Positions 7,900 through 15,574 of a DNA stretch of 40,707 nt are shown here, one piece after another (the stretch's first letter is position 1; each line of letters begins with the position of its first letter). Made by a program: the position numbers and the translations under genes. The notes below the pieces were generated by a model. That model was given only the letters and a program-made list of their open reading frames with translations. It was not told the origin of the DNA and ran no database searches. Origin of the DNA: Halorubrum sp. SD626R (GTDB lineage: Archaea > Halobacteriota > Halobacteria > Halobacteriales > Haloferacaceae); NCBI RefSeq assembly GCF_001261915.1, contig NZ_CVRT01000029.1, positions 1-40,707 of the forward strand. Direction: 5' to 3'.

Positions 7900-9682
7900 C
7901 CCCGAGCCGCTCGATGACGACGAAGCTGAGCCCGGTGACGACGAGGAGGACGACGCCCATCGCGGTCGCCGGTCCGAGCCGACGCCCGATGAACCGTTCG
8001 ATGGCGACCGGCATCGTGTACGCGTCGGCGCCGGTCGCGAGCACCACCGTCGCCGTGAACTCCCCGATCGAGATGGCGAACGCGAACGCCGCGCCCGCGA
8101 CGACCCCGGGCCACACCAAGGGGAGCTCCACGTCGCGGATCACCCGCGCCCGCGACGCGCCGAGCGCCCGCGCCGACTCGACCAGCGAACGGTCCAATCC
8201 CTCCAGCCCGGGCGCGACCGTCCGGACGACGAAGGGGTAACCCGCCACGGCGTGCGCGACGACGATGGCGACCGCGCCGGTCGCCGCGATCCGCCACCCC
8301 GCGACCTCGATACCGAAGACGAGCCCGCGGAGGAGCCCGAGGCCGACGACGATCCCGGACACCGCGAGCGGCGCCATCGCGGCCGCGTCGACCAGCTTCC
8401 GCCCGCGGTACCGCCGCGTCGTCAGCACCGCGACCACGACTCCCATCGGGAGGGCCAGGAGGGTCGCCGCCGACGCGAACGCGAGCGAGTTGCGGATCGC
8501 GGGCCACGGTCGCACCTGAAACGCCGCGCCCGTCCGCTGGCGCTCTAAGAGGAAGCGGTAGTGCTCCAGCGTCAGCGCGCCGTCGCCGCCCGTGACGCTC
8601 GCGAGGACCATCGAGGCGATCGGCGCGAGGAAGAGGACCCCCACGGCGACGGCGTAGGCGGCGAGGCCGACGCGCGGGAGGACCTCTCGGAGGGTCGGGG
8701 CCGCGGGGCGGAGGGACCTGCGCGGGAGCGGGCGAGCGCCGCGCGCGCTGACCGTGTTGCGCGCCTCGTAGCGCAGGTACGCCAGCAGCACCCCGAGCGA
8801 AATGAGGAGCTCGACGATCGCCAGCGCGGCCGCCTCGGCGTAGTTCAGGTCGCGGACGAGCCGGTACACGAACACCTCGACCGTCGCGAGTTCGAACCCG
8901 CCGAGCGCGAGGACGATGGGAAAGGTGCCGAAGGTGAAGACGAAGGTGAGCGCCGCGCCAGTCAGGACCGCCGGGTACACCTGCGGCGCGACCACGTCGA
9001 AGAACGCCCGGACCGGCCCCGCGCCGAGGCTCCGGGCGGTCTCGACCGCCCGCGCGTCGACCGACTCCCACGCTGCGGTCGTCACCCGGGCGACGAGCGG
9101 CGCGTTGTAGAAGGCGTGGGCGATCACGACCGCCTCCAGGGTGAACAGCAGCTCGACGCGCGGGAGCCCGACCGCCGACAGGACCCCGTTGAGGGTCCCG
9201 TTCGTGCCGAACGTGGCGACGAACCCGACCGCGACCATGATCGACGGCAGGACGAACGGGACGATCGTCAGCGACCGCAGCGTCCGCCGGCCGGGGAATT
9301 CGAAGCGCGCGAGCAGGTAGGCGGCGGGCAGTCCGAGGGCGACGCTGGCGACGGTCGACAGCGCGGCCTGGTACGCGGTGAACCCGACGATCCCGAGCCG
9401 GCGGTCCGGCGAGAGCAGGGCGCGCGCGACCGCGAGCGGCGACTCGCCCGCGAACAGCCGGGCGAGCTCCCCGAAGTAGAACGGGTCGCGAAGTAGCGCC
9501 GCGAACACCGAGAGCGTGGCCGCGCCGTCGACGACGACCGCCTCGATCAGGACCGTGCCGACCGGGTAGTAGAAGGCGGCGACGAGCGTGAGGCTCGTGA
9601 CGACCGCGAGCGCGGTCAGCAGCCCCCCCTCGACGCGCTCGCGGACGGCGCGGACCGCCCCGTCCCGACGACGGTCGCTCAC
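7880..9682 (-). CDS. thiP: Fused double permease of thiamine-type ABC importer
   Basis: 600 residues with about 12 membrane helices, made of two homologous binding-protein-dependent permease domains. Each has an EAA coupling loop: ETARSLGAGPVRAFFDVVAPQVYP near residue 220 and ESARALGASRARVIRDVELPLVWP near residue 510, both contacting the ATPase. This fused arrangement is that of ThiP and FbpB, where a single chain forms both halves of the channel. Start is GTG 9682, 7 bases after the stop of the binding protein; its end overlaps the ATPase gene, so translation is coupled through the operon. Function as thiamine permease is inferred from the partner. Confidence 0.85.
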   Translation of the reverse strand: MSDRRRDGAVRAVRERVEGGLLTALAVVTSLTLVAAFYYPVGTVLIEAVVVDGAATLSVFAALLRDPFYFGELARLFAGESPLAVARALLSPDRRLGIVGFTAYQAALSTVASVALGLPAAYLLARFEFPGRRTLRSLTIVPFVLPSIMVAVGFVATFGTNGTLNGVLSAVGLPRVELLFTLEAVVIAHAFYNAPLVARVTTAAWESVDARAVETARSLGAGPVRAFFDVVAPQVYPAVLTGAALTFVFTFGTFPIVLALGGFELATVEVFVYRLVRDLNYAEAAALAIVELLISLGVLLAYLRYEARNTVSARGARPLPRRSLRPAAPTLREVLPRVGLAAYAVAVGVLFLAPIASMVLASVTGGDGALTLEHYRFLLERQRTGAAFQVRPWPAIRNSLAFASAATLLALPMGVVVAVLTTRRYRGRKLVDAAAMAPLAVSGIVVGLGLLRGLVFGIEVAGWRIAATGAVAIVVAHAVAGYPFVVRTVAPGLEGLDRSLVESARALGASRARVIRDVELPLVWPGVVAGAAFAFAISIGEFTATVVLATGADAYTMPVAIERFIGRRLGPATAMGVVLLVVTGLSFVVIERLGGETRGL

Positions 9683-9689
9683 GCCGCCC

Positions 9690-10970
9690 TCAGTTCCCGG
9701 CGAACTGCCGCTCCCAGGCGTCGACCCACTCGCCGACCGCCCCCTGTAGCTCGTCGTACGTGAACGTCACCGGCTCGGCCGGCTCTTGGGCGAGCTCGGC
9801 GTAGTCCTCGGGCAGCGTCGCGGTGTCGGTCGCCGGGAACGCGACGTTGCGCTGGGCGATCTCTCCCTGCACTTCCGGCTCCAGCATGAACGACATGAAC
9901 TCGCGGGCGAGCTCGGGCTCGTCGGCCTCGGCGAAGACGGCCATCCCCTCCGGGTTCGCGTACGCCTGGTCGTTCAGGAAGCGGATCTGATGCTCCTCCA
10001 GGTCCGCGCCCTCCATGTCCGCGAACACCTGGTCCGTCGAGTAGGAGACGACCATCGGCGCCTCGCCGTTGCTCCAGGCGGTGTACGCCTCGTCCCAGTC
10101 CCCGAGCACCCGCACGTCGTTGGCCTGGAGGTCCGCCCAGTAGTCGAGGTAGTCGTAGTCGGGGTCGTCGTCGCCGCCCGCGACGGTCTCGTCGCCGTCG
10201 CCCGCCCCGTCGCCCGCGACGCCGCCGTCGCCGAACCGGTGGATCGTGTGGAGCAGGAACGAGCGCCCGGTCGTCGATCCGCCGGGGTTCTGCGCGATCA
10301 GCGCGCCGGCGTGCTCGTCCGCGAGGAGTCCCTCGAACGTCTCCGGCGCCTCGGTCGCCGTGCCGTCGTAGACGAGGCTCACGTAGCCGGTGTCGAAGGG
10401 GACCGCCCGGTCGAACGGGTCGAACAGGAGCCCGTCGCGGACGTCGTTGAACCCGGCCACCTCGCCGCGCTCGGCGAACAGGTCGCCGTCGAGTTCGTCG
10501 TCGACGCGCACGAGGTCCTCGGTCGTGAGCCCGACGTAGAGGTCGGCGTCGACGGAGACGCCGGAGGCGGCGCGCTCGACGTAGTAGTTCAGCTCGTTGT
10601 CCGGCGTCGCCCACTCCAGCTCGGCGTCGACGCGCGACTCGAACTCCTCTTTGAGCCACGCGCCCGGGCTCACCGAGGGGGCGTCGATGAAGTTGGTGTA
10701 CGTCGCGACCGTCAGGGTTGGCGTCTCCTCCCCGCCGGATCCGTCGTCGTCGGACCCGTCGTCTCCGCCGTCCGACCCGTCGGAGTCGTTCGAGCCGTCG
10801 GAGCCGTCCCCGCCGTCGCCGGTTCGCTCCGCGCTACAGCCGGCGAGCGCGACGGCGCCCGCCGCGCCGCCGAGCGCGAGGAACCGGCGGCGGGTCGAGC
10901 GGTCGGCGCCACGCAGCGCTCGCCGGTCGCTCGGGTCCGCGTCGCCGGTCGCGTCCGTGTCGTCTGCCAT
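9690..10970 (-). CDS. thiB: Thiamine-type ABC substrate-binding lipoprotein
   Basis: 426 residues. The N-terminus has a twin-arginine motif STRRRFLALGG (25-35) and a lipobox LAGC with C45 as the lipidated residue, then an acidic Ser/Gly/Asp linker to about residue 85. The mature part resembles ThiB/TbpA: LTVATYTNF near the start of the fold, DADLYVGLTT, VPFDTGYVSLVYD, the LIAQNPGGSTTGRSFLL segment, and DWDEAYTAWSNGEAPMVVSYSTD, in the same order as the bacterial protein. It would be exported by Tat and anchored outside the membrane to deliver thiamine or a related compound. An iron or other small ligand cannot be excluded. ATG 10970 lies about 26 bases from a TATA box, so the mRNA is likely leaderless. 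Confidence 0.78.
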   Translation of the reverse strand: MADDTDATGDADPSDRRALRGADRSTRRRFLALGGAAGAVALAGCSAERTGDGGDGSDGSNDSDGSDGGDDGSDDDGSGGEETPTLTVATYTNFIDAPSVSPGAWLKEEFESRVDAELEWATPDNELNYYVERAASGVSVDADLYVGLTTEDLVRVDDELDGDLFAERGEVAGFNDVRDGLLFDPFDRAVPFDTGYVSLVYDGTATEAPETFEGLLADEHAGALIAQNPGGSTTGRSFLLHTIHRFGDGGVAGDGAGDGDETVAGGDDDPDYDYLDYWADLQANDVRVLGDWDEAYTAWSNGEAPMVVSYSTDQVFADMEGADLEEHQIRFLNDQAYANPEGMAVFAEADEPELAREFMSFMLEPEVQGEIAQRNVAFPATDTATLPEDYAELAQEPAEPVTFTYDELQGAVGEWVDAWERQFAGN

Positions 10971-10993
10971 TACCGAGTTGTCACACCGAGTGG

Positions 10994-10999
10994 TTATAA
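10994..10999 (-). promoter_or_regulatory. TATA box of the thiamine transporter operon
   Basis: TTATAA, centred about 26 bases before the ATG at 10970. The spacing implies transcription starting at or next to the start codon, leaving no room for a TPP riboswitch. Confidence 0.65.
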
Positions 11000-11107
11000 G
11001 GGATCCGTGTCGGTGACGGCGCGGGGAAGGCGACGGTCGGGTGCGGCGATATCGTTCTCGATACCCGCGGCAACACCGACTTAGGGAGTCGAACCTTCCG
11101 GAAGGGT

Positions 11108-11929
11108 ATGAACGACTCGTCGATCGGAGACGCGACCGGAATCGGGCGCCGTCGGCTCCTCGCCGCGGGCGCGAGCGCCGCGGCCGTCGGCCTCGCCGGC
11201 TGTCTCGGCGGCCGCGACGGGCCGGTACCGGAACCGACCGTGACGAGCGACCGGATCGACGACGGGTGGCGGCTCCTCGACGAGTCGGAGGGCACGGTCT
11301 TCGAGCGGGCGTACGGGCCGGTGACGGTCCGCGCGCTCGAACACACCCTGATCTACGAGGACGCCTCCGTCGCCGAGGCCCTCGCCGAGGCGCTCGACGC
11401 GAGCGGGTCGCCGGTCGTCTTCTTCGCGACCCGTCTCGACCTCCGGCCCGCGATCGACGGGCTGCCGGGCGGGGTCGGTCGCGACCGAGTGATGACGGCG
11501 GCCGAGACGGCCGCGGTCGACGCGTTCCGCGCGCGGCTCCGGAGCGCCGGGACAGAGAACCTTCAGGAGGTCGACGAGGGGGTCACGACGGTGACGGGCG
11601 GTCACACCGCGACCGCGTGGCGCTTCGAGGGCGAGTTCGCGCTCGACGGCGAGGTCGCCCTCCCCGACGGCTCGACGACCGCGGTGGACGAGGTGACGGG
11701 CGTCAGGGCGCGGCTCGCCGTCTGGCACGACGGCACCGACGTGCTCGTGGCCGGCGGGGCGTTCCCGTCCGAGCCGATCACCGCGGCCGTCGGGGACTCT
11801 CTCCCCGGCTCGATAGACGGCGAGACCGTCGTCGAATCGACCGCCGACGCGGAGGCGGCGGACGCGCTGGCGACCGACCCCGCCGCGTTCGACGAGGAGG
11901 TCTCGGCGCTGATCGTCTCGGTGACGTAG
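11108..11929 (+). CDS. Tat-exported lipoprotein of unknown function
   Basis: 273 residues. Signal region GIGRRRLLAAGASAAAVGLAGC gives a twin-arginine motif at residues 11-18 and lipobox cysteine C32. The mature domain (about 45-270) is alpha/beta with alternating strands, including repeated TVR/TVTGGHTATAWRFEGEF and RLAVWHDGTDVLVAGGAFP segments; it resembles a group of haloarchaeal lipoproteins with no known role (perhaps the DUF6517 group, uncertain). No enzyme motif seen. It is divergent from thiB and lies 50 bases before hisA on the same strand, but hisA has its own TATA-like box, so the two are probably separate units. Confidence 0.75.
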   Translation: MNDSSIGDATGIGRRRLLAAGASAAAVGLAGCLGGRDGPVPEPTVTSDRIDDGWRLLDESEGTVFERAYGPVTVRALEHTLIYEDASVAEALAEALDASGSPVVFFATRLDLRPAIDGLPGGVGRDRVMTAAETAAVDAFRARLRSAGTENLQEVDEGVTTVTGGHTATAWRFEGEFALDGEVALPDGSTTAVDEVTGVRARLAVWHDGTDVLVAGGAFPSEPITAAVGDSLPGSIDGETVVESTADAEAADALATDPAAFDEEVSALIVSVT

Positions 11930-11948
11930 CGTTCCGTCGAACCGACCC

Positions 11949-11956
11949 GTTTAATC
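11949..11956 (+). promoter_or_regulatory. TATA-like box of hisA
   Basis: GTTTAATC about 27 bases before ATG 11980, consistent with a leaderless hisA transcript separate from the upstream lipoprotein gene. Confidence 0.5.
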
Positions 11957-11979
11957 CGCGCCCGCGACTCTCGACGGGT

Positions 11980-12738
11980 ATGAGCGGCTTCCCCGAGTTC
12001 GAGGTGATCCCGGCGGTCGACGTCCAGGACGGCGAGGTCGTCCAGCTCGTCGGCGGCGAGCGCGGCACGGGAAAGCGGTACGGCGACCCGGTCGAGGCCG
12101 CCGAGCGCTGGATCGAGGCGGGCGCGGAGACGCTCCACCTCGTCGACCTCGACGGCGCGTTCGAGGGCGAGCGCGTCAACGCCGCTGCGATCGAGGCGGT
12201 GGTCGAGGCGGTCGGCGGGGACGAGGAAGGCGAGGAAGGGGTCGGCCTCCAGCTCGGCGGCGGCATCCGAACCGCCGAGGGGGCGCGCGACCTCCTCGAC
12301 CTCGGGCTCGACCGCGTAATCCTTGGCACCGCGGCGGTCGAGACGCCCGAGATCGTCGCCGAGATCGACGAGACGCATCCCGGGAGCGTCGTCGTCAGCC
12401 TCGACGCGAAGGACGGCGAGGTCGTCGTGAGCGGGTGGACGGAGGGGACCGGGTTGGACCCCGCCGAGGCGGCGGTCCGGTACGAGGACCTGGGCGCGGG
12501 CGCGATCTTGTTCACGAACGTCGACGTCGAGGGACAGCTGGCGGGAGTCGACCGCGAGGCGGTCGCGAGCGTCGTGGAGGCGGTGGAGATACCCGTGATC
12601 GCCTCCGGCGGCGTGGCGACGGTCGAGGACGTGGTCGCGCTGAAGGCGGCCGGCGCGGCCGCGGTCGTCGTCGGGACCGCGCTGTACGAGGGCGCGTTCA
12701 CGCTGCGAGAGGCGCAGGAAGCGGCGGACGAGCGGTAG
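11980..12738 (+). CDS. hisA: ProFAR isomerase (histidine biosynthesis)
   Basis: 252 residues, a (beta/alpha)8 barrel. HisA opens ProFAR to PRFAR by an Amadori rearrangement, the fourth step of histidine synthesis in the cytoplasm. The two catalytic aspartates are visible: D14 in IPAVDVQDG and D142 in VVSLDAKDG. The phosphate-binding loops appear as QLGGGIRT (91-98) and VIASGGVAT in the second half. A short acidic insertion GGDEEGEEGVG (79-89) precedes strand 4, a halophilic feature. ATG 11980 is placed by the TATA spacing and by family length. No other his gene is adjacent. Dispersed element D begins 52 bp after the stop. Confidence 0.95.
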   Translation: MSGFPEFEVIPAVDVQDGEVVQLVGGERGTGKRYGDPVEAAERWIEAGAETLHLVDLDGAFEGERVNAAAIEAVVEAVGGDEEGEEGVGLQLGGGIRTAEGARDLLDLGLDRVILGTAAVETPEIVAEIDETHPGSVVVSLDAKDGEVVVSGWTEGTGLDPAEAAVRYEDLGAGAILFTNVDVEGQLAGVDREAVASVVEAVEIPVIASGGVATVEDVVALKAAGAAAVVVGTALYEGAFTLREAQEAADER

Positions 12739-12790
12739 GTCCCGGCGCGTGGCGGCGGTGGTGTTCGGTCGTAATTCGTCGTGATCGGTG

Positions 12791-12927
12791 CGGTGAACAC
12801 CGCCAAAGCCCCGGCCGCTCGGCGATCCGTGGCTGGGACCAGATCGTCGGTGAATACCGCCAAAGCCCCCAGCCACTCGGCGATACATGATCGACAGTAG
12901 ATCGTCGGTGAACACCGCCAAAGCCCC
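12791..12927 (-). repeat. Three 57-58 bp tandem core modules in element D
   Basis: Plus-strand cores start at 12791, 12848 and 12906, giving periods of 57 and 58 bp. Each is CGGTGAAYACCGCCAAAGCC followed by GCYRCTCGGCGATNC and a variable stretch ending in GATCGT. CGGTG-N2-CACCG is a short dyad in the first and third copy. Confidence 0.8.
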
Positions 12928-13175
12928 AGCCGCGAGGCGGGCGCAGGCGACGCAAGCACCGCAGCGAAGGAGCGACAGCGACTGAGCGAGGAGCACAGCG
13001 AGCGTGCGCCCGCCTCGCGGCTGCCCCTTTGATACCCACCCGACCGCAGCTGCACAGCGCCTCACGCCTCCCCAGCCTCGTCGGCCGGCCTCCGCTTCGC
13101 TCCGGCCGCCCGACTCCCTCGCGCGTGCTGCTCGGCCGCGGGGCGGCCTCGCAGGCACGCGCCGACCGCACGAAT
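12791..13175 (-). repeat. Dispersed structured element, copy D (flipped central segment)
   Basis: On the minus strand; it fills most of the 520-bp gap between hisA and the mutase. On the plus strand: three core modules (12791, 12848, 12906), the 95-bp segment 12928-13022 with perfect 18-bp arms AGCCGCGAGGCGGGCGCA / TGCGCCCGCCTCGCGGCT, GCCCCTTTGATACCC, the complement of the conserved block (CTCACGCCTCCCCAGCC, 13061-13077), a second hairpin region (GTCGG...CCGAC arms), and the 5' hairpin GGCCGC-ggg-GCGGCC (13134-13148) inside GCGCGTGC/GCACGCGC arms. In element orientation the loop reads GCTCCTC first and GCGGTGCTT last, opposite to A, B, C and F. 13061-13164 is identical to 32042-32145 of element F. 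Confidence 0.87.
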
Positions 13176-13258
13176 ACCACCTTCCTGTGGCCGACTCACA
13201 GCCGCAAGGCTCGCGACCGGCACCGGGCATTATTGTCCCGGCCGCCGACGTGGGTCAC

Positions 13259-14638
13259 ATGGACCAGATCTCGTTCGGCACGGACGGCTGGCGCGCGACG
13301 CTCGACACCTTCACCGACGAGCGCGTGCGCATCGTGGGACAAGCGGTCGCAAACCACCTCGCGGCGGCGGGTCACGACGAACCGGTCGCGGTCGGCTACG
13401 ACGCCCGCGAGACCTCGGAGGGGTTCGCGGAGAGCCTCGCCGAGGTGCTCGCGGGCAACGGCTTCGATGTCGTCCTCCCCGAGCGTGACGCGCCGACGCC
13501 AGTGATCGCGTACGCCATCGTCGACCGCGGGCTCGCCGGCGCCTGCATGGTCACGGCCTCGCACAACCCGCCCGAGTACAACGGCGTGAAGTTCATTCCC
13601 CACGACGGCGCCCCCGCGCTTCCGGGCGTGACCGAGGACGTGGTCGACCGGCTCGCCGAGCCCGACCTCCTCCCCGAGGCCGAGCGCGGCGAGATTTCGC
13701 GCGTCGACCTCGTGAGCGCCCACGCCGACGTGGCCCGAGAGCTGGTGGGGGCCGACCTGGACGGGATCACGGTCGCGTACGACGCGATGCACGGGAGCGG
13801 GCGCGGCGTCACCGACGCGCTCCTCGAATCCGCGGGGGCCGAGGTGGTCCGCCTGCGCTGCGAGCGCGACGTGACGTTCGGCGGCGACTCCCCCGAGCCG
13901 TCGGCCGAGCACCTCGAAGCGCTCGCGGAGCGCGTCACCGACCCCGAGAGCGACATCGATCTGGGGATCGCCAACGACGGCGACGCCGACCGGATCGCGG
14001 TCGTCACGCCCGAGCGCGGCGTGCTCGACGCGAACCTCTTCTACGCCGCCTGCTACGACCGGCTGCTGGAGGACGACTCGGGGCCCGCGGTCAGGACCGT
14101 CTCCACGACGTTCCTCGTCGACCGCATCGCCGAGGCGCACGGCGAGGAGGTGTACGAGACCCCGGTCGGCTTCAAGTGGGTCGCCGAGGCGATGGGCGAG
14201 CACGACGCGCTGTTCGGGGGCGAGGAGTCCGGCGGCTTCACGCTCCGCGGCCACGTCCGGGAGAAGGACGGCGTGCTGATGGCGCTGCTCGCCGCGGGCA
14301 CCCACGCCGCGGAGCCGTTCGACGAGCGGGTCGACCGCCTGCTCGACGAGTACGGACAGATCGCGGCCGGGAAGGTGTCGCTCGATTGCCCCGACGACCG
14401 GAAGGAAGGCGTCCTCGACGAGCTCGAAGATCACATCCCCGAGTCGGTGAACGGCTCCCCCGTCGCGAAGGTCGTCACGCTCGACGGGTTCAAGCTGCTT
14501 CTGGAGAACGGCTCGTGGCTGCTCGTGCGCCCCTCCGGCACGGAGCCGAAGCTCCGGGTGTACGCCGAGGCCGACGGCGACGAGGCGGTCGAGAAGCTGC
14601 TCGCCGAGGGCCGCGAGATCGTCGAGCCGCTGATCTGA
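13259..14638 (+). CDS. Phosphoglucomutase / phosphomannomutase family enzyme
   Basis: 459 residues, alpha-D-phosphohexomutase superfamily. Key sites in order: active-site phosphoserine S101 in VTASHNPPEYNG; metal-binding DGDADR loop (about residues 240-246); sugar-binding GGEESGG loop (about 320-326); phosphate-binding RPSGTEPK loop near residue 424. It interconverts hexose 1- and 6-phosphates; whether glucose, mannose or glucosamine phosphate is preferred cannot be told from these motifs. ATG 13259 begins the conserved ISFGTDGWR segment, and a TATTG-like box lies about 26 bases upstream, so the longer open frame over element D is not part of the gene. Confidence 0.9.
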   Translation: MDQISFGTDGWRATLDTFTDERVRIVGQAVANHLAAAGHDEPVAVGYDARETSEGFAESLAEVLAGNGFDVVLPERDAPTPVIAYAIVDRGLAGACMVTASHNPPEYNGVKFIPHDGAPALPGVTEDVVDRLAEPDLLPEAERGEISRVDLVSAHADVARELVGADLDGITVAYDAMHGSGRGVTDALLESAGAEVVRLRCERDVTFGGDSPEPSAEHLEALAERVTDPESDIDLGIANDGDADRIAVVTPERGVLDANLFYAACYDRLLEDDSGPAVRTVSTTFLVDRIAEAHGEEVYETPVGFKWVAEAMGEHDALFGGEESGGFTLRGHVREKDGVLMALLAAGTHAAEPFDERVDRLLDEYGQIAAGKVSLDCPDDRKEGVLDELEDHIPESVNGSPVAKVVTLDGFKLLLENGSWLLVRPSGTEPKLRVYAEADGDEAVEKLLAEGREIVEPLI

Positions 14639-14750
14639 GCGCCGCCGCCCGTGCCGGTCGACGGCGACGGTCCTCGACGACGCTCGCGGTCATCGTCGCC
14701 CGCCTCATCCGGTCGGTTTGAGCGTTTCCGTGCCGGCCCGATCGGGTGCC

Positions 14751-14758
14751 TTTTTAGG
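14751..14758 (+). promoter_or_regulatory. TATA-like box of pcn
   Basis: TTTTTAGG about 28 bases before ATG 14783, typical spacing for a leaderless haloarchaeal mRNA. Confidence 0.55.
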
Positions 14759-14782
14759 TGATACCGCCCTAGCCGAACGTAT

Positions 14783-15526
14783 ATGTTCAAGGCCATCGTG
14801 GGCGCGTCGACGTTTCAGGACGCGCTCGATTCGGTGAGCGTGCTGGTCGACGAGTGTAAGATCCGCCTGAACGAGGAGGAGCTCTCGATCCGCGCCGTCG
14901 ACCCCGCCAACGTGGGCATGGTCGACCTGACCCTCGAAGCCGCGGCGTTCGAGTCGTACGAGGCCGACGGCGGCGTCATCGGTGTCAACCTCGCCCGCCT
15001 GGAGGACATCGCCGGGATGGCCAACTCGGGCGACCTGATCCACCTCGAGCTCGACGAGGAGACCCGCAAGCTCCACATCCAGATCGACGGGCTCTCGTAC
15101 ACCCTCGCGCTCATCGACCCCGACTCCATCCGCCAGGAGCCGGACATCCCGGACCTCGATCTCGCCTCCGAGATCGTCGTCGAGGGCGCCCAGATCGACC
15201 GCGGGATCAAGGCCGCGGACATGGTCTCGGACCACATCCGACTGCGCGTCGACGAGGCCGACGAGGCGTTCTTCATCGAGGCCGAGGGCGACACCGACGA
15301 CGTCGACCTGCGGCTCGCCCGCGAGGACCTCATCGCGCTCACCGCCGGCCCCGCCGACTCGCTGTTCAGCCTCGACTACCTGAAGGACATGAACAAGGCG
15401 ATCCCCGGCGACGCCGAGGTCACCATCGAGCTCGGCGAGGAGTTCCCGGTCAAGCTTCACTACGGGTTCGCTGAGGGGCTCGGAAATGTGACGTTCATGC
15501 TCGCCCCCCGCATTCAGAGCGACTGA
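14783..15526 (+). CDS. pcn: PCNA sliding clamp
   Basis: 247 residues, the usual length for archaeal PCNA. The homotrimeric ring encircles DNA and tethers polymerase, ligase, FEN1 and other partners. Recognisable segments are [22 protein letters not shown] at the start, the [18 protein letters not shown] strand pair, [21 protein letters not shown], the interdomain connector around [18 protein letters not shown] (about residues 112-128) that receives PIP peptides, and the C-terminal VTFMLAPRI. The protein is very acidic, as in other haloarchaeal PCNAs. It converges with the histidine kinase gene; a hairpin lies between them. Confidence 0.97.
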   Translation: MFKAIVGASTFQDALDSVSVLVDECKIRLNEEELSIRAVDPANVGMVDLTLEAAAFESYEADGGVIGVNLARLEDIAGMANSGDLIHLELDEETRKLHIQIDGLSYTLALIDPDSIRQEPDIPDLDLASEIVVEGAQIDRGIKAADMVSDHIRLRVDEADEAFFIEAEGDTDDVDLRLAREDLIALTAGPADSLFSLDYLKDMNKAIPGDAEVTIELGEEFPVKLHYGFAEGLGNVTFMLAPRIQSD

Positions 15527-15530
15527 GGCG

Positions 15531-15552
15531 GCAGAAAACGACGTTTTACTGC
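15531..15552. terminator. Possible bidirectional terminator hairpin
   Basis: GCAGAAAACG-a-CGTTTTACTGC: a 6-bp AAAACG/CGTTTT stem extended by GCAG/CTGC past one bulge, with A/T runs on both strands, between the convergent pcn and histidine kinase stops. The single-base loop is too tight for a stable RNA hairpin, so the T run may matter more than the stem. Confidence 0.4.
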
Positions 15553-15574
15553 ATCTGTCTGGCGGCTCTATTCA

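Noticed and set aside
10971..11107. TPP riboswitch upstream of thiB
   Set aside because: The TATA box sits about 26 bases from the ATG, leaving no 5' leader, and no thi-box-like string is visible.
12791..12927. CRISPR array from the regularly spaced repeats in element D
   Set aside because: Only two to three units, spacers are related to each other rather than unique, and no cas genes are present.
12698..13180. Long reading frames over elements D, F, A and E (for example 12698-13180 minus and 31946-32194 minus)
   Set aside because: They are arginine- or serine-rich, change frame between copies and exist because the GC-rich repeats lack stops; no domain or conserved start.
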